Of a DNA stretch of 64,000 nucleotides, positions 60,773 to 64,000 are shown piece by piece (within the stretch, counting starts at the first letter, position 1; each line of letters opens with the position of its first letter). Made by a program: the position numbers and the translations under genes. Below the pieces are notes generated by a model that was not told where the DNA came from, made no database searches, and worked only from the letters and a program-made list of their open reading frames with translations. The stretch lies in the NCBI RefSeq assembly GCF_008329535.1, contig NZ_NPKR01000001.1, positions 558,001 through 622,000 on the forward strand, given 5' to 3'. This DNA is from Mycolicibacterium sp. P1-18 (lineage in GTDB: Bacteria; Actinomycetota; Actinomycetes; Mycobacteriales; Mycobacteriaceae).

Positions 60773-63700
60773 ATGTTGCGGCTGAGCAGCAAGCTGCGTA
60801 GATACCGCTGGGCCGTGTTCATCGCGTGGCTGCTTCTGCTGCTTCCGTCGGTGTACCTGGCCCTGAATCAGTCGGGCAATCTCACCGGCGGCGGTTTCGA
60901 AGTAGCCGGCTCGCAGTCGCTGAGCGTCGAGCACGCCATACAGGACCACTACCCGGACCAGGGTGCCTCGCCCCTGGCCCTGGTCGCCGCTCCGCGCGCG
61001 GACGCCTCGTTCGACGACATGACCGCGGCGGTCGGCCAGCTCGAGCGCATCGCGGCCGAGGTTCCCAGCGTCAAGGTGATGCCCAACCCGCAGCAGCCCC
61101 CGCCGCAGCCGGACCGGCCGTACGTCCTCTCCCTGCAGACCGACTTCAACAGCGGCAGTTCCGACGTCGCCAAACAGCTGCGCAAGAAGGTCGGCATCAA
61201 CGGCGACCAGCCGGGGCAGATCGAGAACGGCCACGTCAAGCTCTACGTCATCGGCCAGGGCGCGCTCGGCGCCGCCGCCAGCGAGGCCACCAAGCACGAC
61301 ATCGCACAGGCCGAGAAGTGGAACCTGCCGATCGTCCTGATCGTGCTGCTCGCGGTCTTCGGCTCGCTCGCCGCCGCCGCGGTGCCGCTGGTGCTCGGCA
61401 TCTGCACCGTGGTCGTCACCATGGGCCTGGTCTACCTCCTGGCGATGGTCACCCAGATGTCGGTGTTCGTCACCTCGACGGTGTCGATGTTCGGCATCGC
61501 GCTGGCCGTCGACTACTCCCTGTTCATCCTGATGCGGTTCCGGGAGGAGTTGCGCTCGGGCCGCGACCCGGCGCAGGCCGCCGACGCGGCGATGGCGACG
61601 TCGGGCCTGGCCGTGCTGCTGTCGGGTCTGACGGTCATCGCCTCGGTGACCGGCATCTATCTGATCCACACGCCCGTGCTCGCGTCGATGGCCACCGGAG
61701 CGATCCTGGCGGTCGCGCTCGCGGTGCTGACCTCGACGACGCTGATCCCCGCCGTCCTTGCCACCTTCGGCAAGGCGGCCTCCAAGCGGTCGTCGTACCT
61801 CCATGTCTCGCGTCGACCGGAAACCACGCAGTCGCGGTTCTGGACCCGCTGGGTGGGCTGGGTGATGCGGCGTCAGTGGATCTCCGCGCTCGGCGCGACC
61901 CTGGTTCTCGCCGTCCTGGCCGCCCCGGCATTCGCCATGACGCTCGGCAACAGCCTGCAGCGCCAGTTCGACCCCACCCACGAGATCCGCGGCGGCATCA
62001 GCGCAGCGGCCCAGGCCCTCGGTCCCGGCGCGCTCGGCCCCATCAAGGTGCTGGTGACCTTCCCGAACGGCAACGCCAACGGGTCGCAGAACACGGGCGC
62101 GCTCGACGCCCTGCAGCAGAAGATGAGCCAGGGGCCCGACGTCGCGACGGTGTCCCCGCCGGTGTTCGCCAACGACAACCGCAGTGCGCTGCTGTCGGCG
62201 GTGCTGTCCATCGACCCCGAGGATCCGGCCGCGCGCGACACCGTCGACTGGCTGCGCGCGGAGCTGCCGGCCGCCACCGCGGGCTCCCCCGCCGTGGTCG
62301 ACGTCGGCGGACCGACCGCCCTGCTCAAGGACTTCGACCGGCGCGTGGCCACCACGCAGCCGATGGTCTTCGTCTTCGTCGCGCTGATCGCCTTCGTCAT
62401 GCTGCTGATCTCGATCCGCTCGGTGTTCCTGGCGTTCAAGGGCGTCCTGATGACGTGCCTGTCGGTGGCCGCGGCCTACGGCAGCCTCGTCGTGGTGTTC
62501 AAGTGGGGCTGGCTGGAGGCACTCGGTCTCGAACCGCTCGGTTCGCTGGACAGCACCATCCCGCCACTGGTGCTGGCGATGACCTTCGGCTTGTCGATGG
62601 ACTACGAGATCTTCCTGCTCACCCGCATCCGCGAACGGTTCCTGCAGACCAACAACACCCGCGACGCCGTGGCCTACGGCGTCAGCACCAGCGCCCGCAC
62701 GATCACCAGCGCGGCGCTCATCATGATCGCGGTGTTCGTCGGGTTCGCCTTTGCGGGCATGCCGCTGGTGGCCCAGCTCGGCGTGGCGTGCGCCGTCGCC
62801 ATCGCCGTGGACGCGACGATCGTCCGCCTGGTGCTGGTGCCCGCGCTGATGGCCATGTTCGCGCAGTGGAACTGGTGGCTGCCCGGCTGGCTGGATCGCA
62901 TCCTGCCGTCGGTGGACTTCGAGAAGCCGCTGCCCAAGGCCGACATCGGCGACCTCGTCGTCATTCCGGAGGACATCTCCACGATGGGGCCGTCGGGCGC
63001 CGACATCCGCAGCGTGGTGAAGTCCGCGGCGAAGCTCAAGACGCTGGCGCCGCAGACCGTCACCGTGGCCGACCCGCTGGCGTTCAGCGGTTGCCTCCCG
63101 CTCGGCGGCTCGATCGCCGCGCATGTCAAGGGCGGTGACGAGCCGCTGGCCAAGCTCAAACCCGGCGGCGGGCAGGAGCGAAGCGACACGGGAAGATTTG
63201 GCGACACGTTGCGGTTGAACACCGCCCACCACGGCGGCGGCCGGACGGCGCGGCTCGCCGCGGCGCGCAACGGCAAGAACGGCGGCCGGTTCTTCCCGCG
63301 TCAGCCCGTGCATCCGGTGACGATGTGGCGCGGTCGGCTCGCGGTGGCGCTCGACGCCCTGGCGACCGCGGCCGACGAGGACCGGCCCACGGTGCGACGG
63401 CGCAGCCCGATGGAGACCACCAACGTGCTGCTGCCCACGGGCGACCGGCTGGAGATTCCGACGGGCGCCGAGACCCTGCGGCTCAAGTGCTACCTGATCA
63501 TGTGCCGCAACAACGCCAGGGACTACGCAGAGTTTGCCGATCTGGTCGAGTCCATGGAGACTCAAACCGCGGCGGTGGTGCTGGCCGAAATGGACCGGTA
63601 CTACTCTGGAGAACGGTTGAGAAACCAGTGGGTGGCTACTCAACTCGTACGGCGGTTGGCCGACCCACACCCGTCGGACGACGACGAAGACTGGATGGGC

Positions 63701-63781
63701 GTCGAGGCGGAGTCCGACTGGGCACACGTCAGGCAGCGCTGCTTGTCAGTGGCAGTTGCGATGTTGGAGGAGGCGAGGTGA
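60773..63781 (+). CDS. mmpL11: MmpL11 lipid transporter
   Basis: 1002 residues from ATG 60773, with the N-terminus aligning with M. tuberculosis MmpL11 (966). RND-type, about 12 helices. Asp-Tyr pairs are D247-Y248 (LAVDYSLFILMRFREEL) and D610-Y611 (SMDYEIFLLTRIRERFL). A large cytoplasmic C-terminal domain begins near residue 725, with KLKTLAPQTVTVADPLAFSG and the long-chain tail HPVTMWRGRLAVALDAL. It exports mycolic-acid-containing wax esters and long-chain triacylglycerols for the envelope and biofilms and is also implicated in haem uptake. Overlaps the next gene by 4 nt. Confidence 0.97.
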   Translation: MLRLSSKLRRYRWAVFIAWLLLLLPSVYLALNQSGNLTGGGFEVAGSQSLSVEHAIQDHYPDQGASPLALVAAPRADASFDDMTAAVGQLERIAAEVPSVKVMPNPQQPPPQPDRPYVLSLQTDFNSGSSDVAKQLRKKVGINGDQPGQIENGHVKLYVIGQGALGAAASEATKHDIAQAEKWNLPIVLIVLLAVFGSLAAAAVPLVLGICTVVVTMGLVYLLAMVTQMSVFVTSTVSMFGIALAVDYSLFILMRFREELRSGRDPAQAADAAMATSGLAVLLSGLTVIASVTGIYLIHTPVLASMATGAILAVALAVLTSTTLIPAVLATFGKAASKRSSYLHVSRRPETTQSRFWTRWVGWVMRRQWISALGATLVLAVLAAPAFAMTLGNSLQRQFDPTHEIRGGISAAAQALGPGALGPIKVLVTFPNGNANGSQNTGALDALQQKMSQGPDVATVSPPVFANDNRSALLSAVLSIDPEDPAARDTVDWLRAELPAATAGSPAVVDVGGPTALLKDFDRRVATTQPMVFVFVALIAFVMLLISIRSVFLAFKGVLMTCLSVAAAYGSLVVVFKWGWLEALGLEPLGSLDSTIPPLVLAMTFGLSMDYEIFLLTRIRERFLQTNNTRDAVAYGVSTSARTITSAALIMIAVFVGFAFAGMPLVAQLGVACAVAIAVDATIVRLVLVPALMAMFAQWNWWLPGWLDRILPSVDFEKPLPKADIGDLVVIPEDISTMGPSGADIRSVVKSAAKLKTLAPQTVTVADPLAFSGCLPLGGSIAAHVKGGDEPLAKLKPGGGQERSDTGRFGDTLRLNTAHHGGGRTARLAAARNGKNGGRFFPRQPVHPVTMWRGRLAVALDALATAADEDRPTVRRRSPMETTNVLLPTGDRLEIPTGAETLRLKCYLIMCRNNARDYAEFADLVESMETQTAAVVLAEMDRYYSGERLRNQWVATQLVRRLADPHPSDDDEDWMGVEAESDWAHVRQRCLSVAVAMLEEAR

Positions 63782-64000
63782 CGTTGACTTCGGATACGCG
63801 CGGCGATGCCGCCGGTCGCCCCAGGCCCGCCGCGAACGCGCCCCGGAGGCGTCCCGCCGTCGACCAGCGACCCGTCGAATTCTGGCCCACGTCGGCCATC
63901 CGCGAGGCCCTCGAAACCGACGACCTGACCGTCTGGCAGCGCATCGTCGTCGCCATCAAGCGCGACCCCTACGGCCGAACGGCCCGTCAGGTCGAGGAGG
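63778..64000 (+). CDS. Conserved hypothetical protein, N-terminal part (Rv0201c-like)
   Basis: Starts at GTG 63778, overlapping the mmpL11 stop (GTGA), and is open to the window end (74 complete codons). The N-terminus is Arg/Pro-rich and disordered. A conserved-looking stretch, SAIREALETDDLTVWQRIVV, follows near residues 38-57. Position and tail match Rv0201c, a short conserved hypothetical protein. No function is visible. Confidence 0.8.
   Translation, partial: MTLTSDTRGDAAGRPRPAANAPRRRPAVDQRPVEFWPTSAIREALETDDLTVWQRIVVAIKRDPYGRTARQVEE

Noticed and set aside
60689..63727. 1012-codon reverse ORF opposite mmpL11
   Set aside because: Mirror frame of mmpL11, with composition unlike any protein family.
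1..64000. CRISPR array, tRNA or insertion sequence
   Set aside because: No regularly spaced direct repeats, no tRNA-like cloverleaf and no transposase or integrase frame was recognised.

Overview
The window is high-GC actinobacterial DNA from a Mycobacterium, most likely a fast-growing Mycolicibacterium. MmpL3 (49972-53223), MmpL11 (60773-63781), a haem-carrier homologue of Rv0203, many FadD/FadE/Lip genes and a GTP-type PckA all point that way. The backbone runs collinear with M. tuberculosis Rv0228 down to Rv0201c: acyltransferase, DUF3068 protein, membrane protein, glycosyltransferase, methyltransferase, aldehyde dehydrogenase, WS/DGAT (Rv0221), LipC, LipW, Rv0216, FadE3, FadD4, PckA, two GTPase-like proteins, TrmB, NYN protein, MmpL3, AI-2E transporter, Rv0204c-like protein, Rv0203, MmpL11, Rv0201c. 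Gene names and Rv numbers come from recognised protein families and this gene order, not from a database search.

Several accessory blocks interrupt the backbone. (1) 7.7-18.9 kb: tandem 611-codon FadE5-like genes with a divergent TetR unit, a BlaI/BlaR/serine-hydrolase triad, an AraC-DinB regulator with a RibD-like reductase, a two-subunit acyl-CoA dehydrogenase and a small secreted protein. (2) 18.9-24.0 kb: an acyltransferase-FadD12-LipO unit behind a perfect KstR operator, then a secreted DUF4185 protein. (3) 28.5-35.5 kb: a phosphonate island with a 2-aminoethylphosphonate-type ABC transporter, phosphonatase-like HAD enzyme, FAD oxidoreductase, PhnZ-like HD oxygenase and GntR regulator, with a GntR-type operator in the divergent centre. 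(4) 36.4-39.4 kb: aldo/keto reductase, haloperoxidase-like hydrolase and bicupin. (5) 55.7-59.7 kb: an M23-like lipoprotein, a DUF3054 protein and a PrrA/PrrB-like two-component system placed 5 nt after a haemophore-like gene.

The functional themes are envelope lipid and glycan assembly (MmpL3, MmpL11, LM/LAM-associated DUF3068, glycosyltransferase), lipid and sterol catabolism (FadE/FadD/Lip, KstR), gluconeogenesis (PckA), phosphonate scavenging and haem handling. Many genes have a TANNNT -10 hexamer 6-7 nt before an ATG/GTG, the signature of leaderless mycobacterial transcripts, and this helped fix starts. Adjacent genes often overlap by 1-4 nt. No tRNA, rRNA, CRISPR array, insertion sequence or prophage was seen, and no gene-free stretch exceeds 300 bp.
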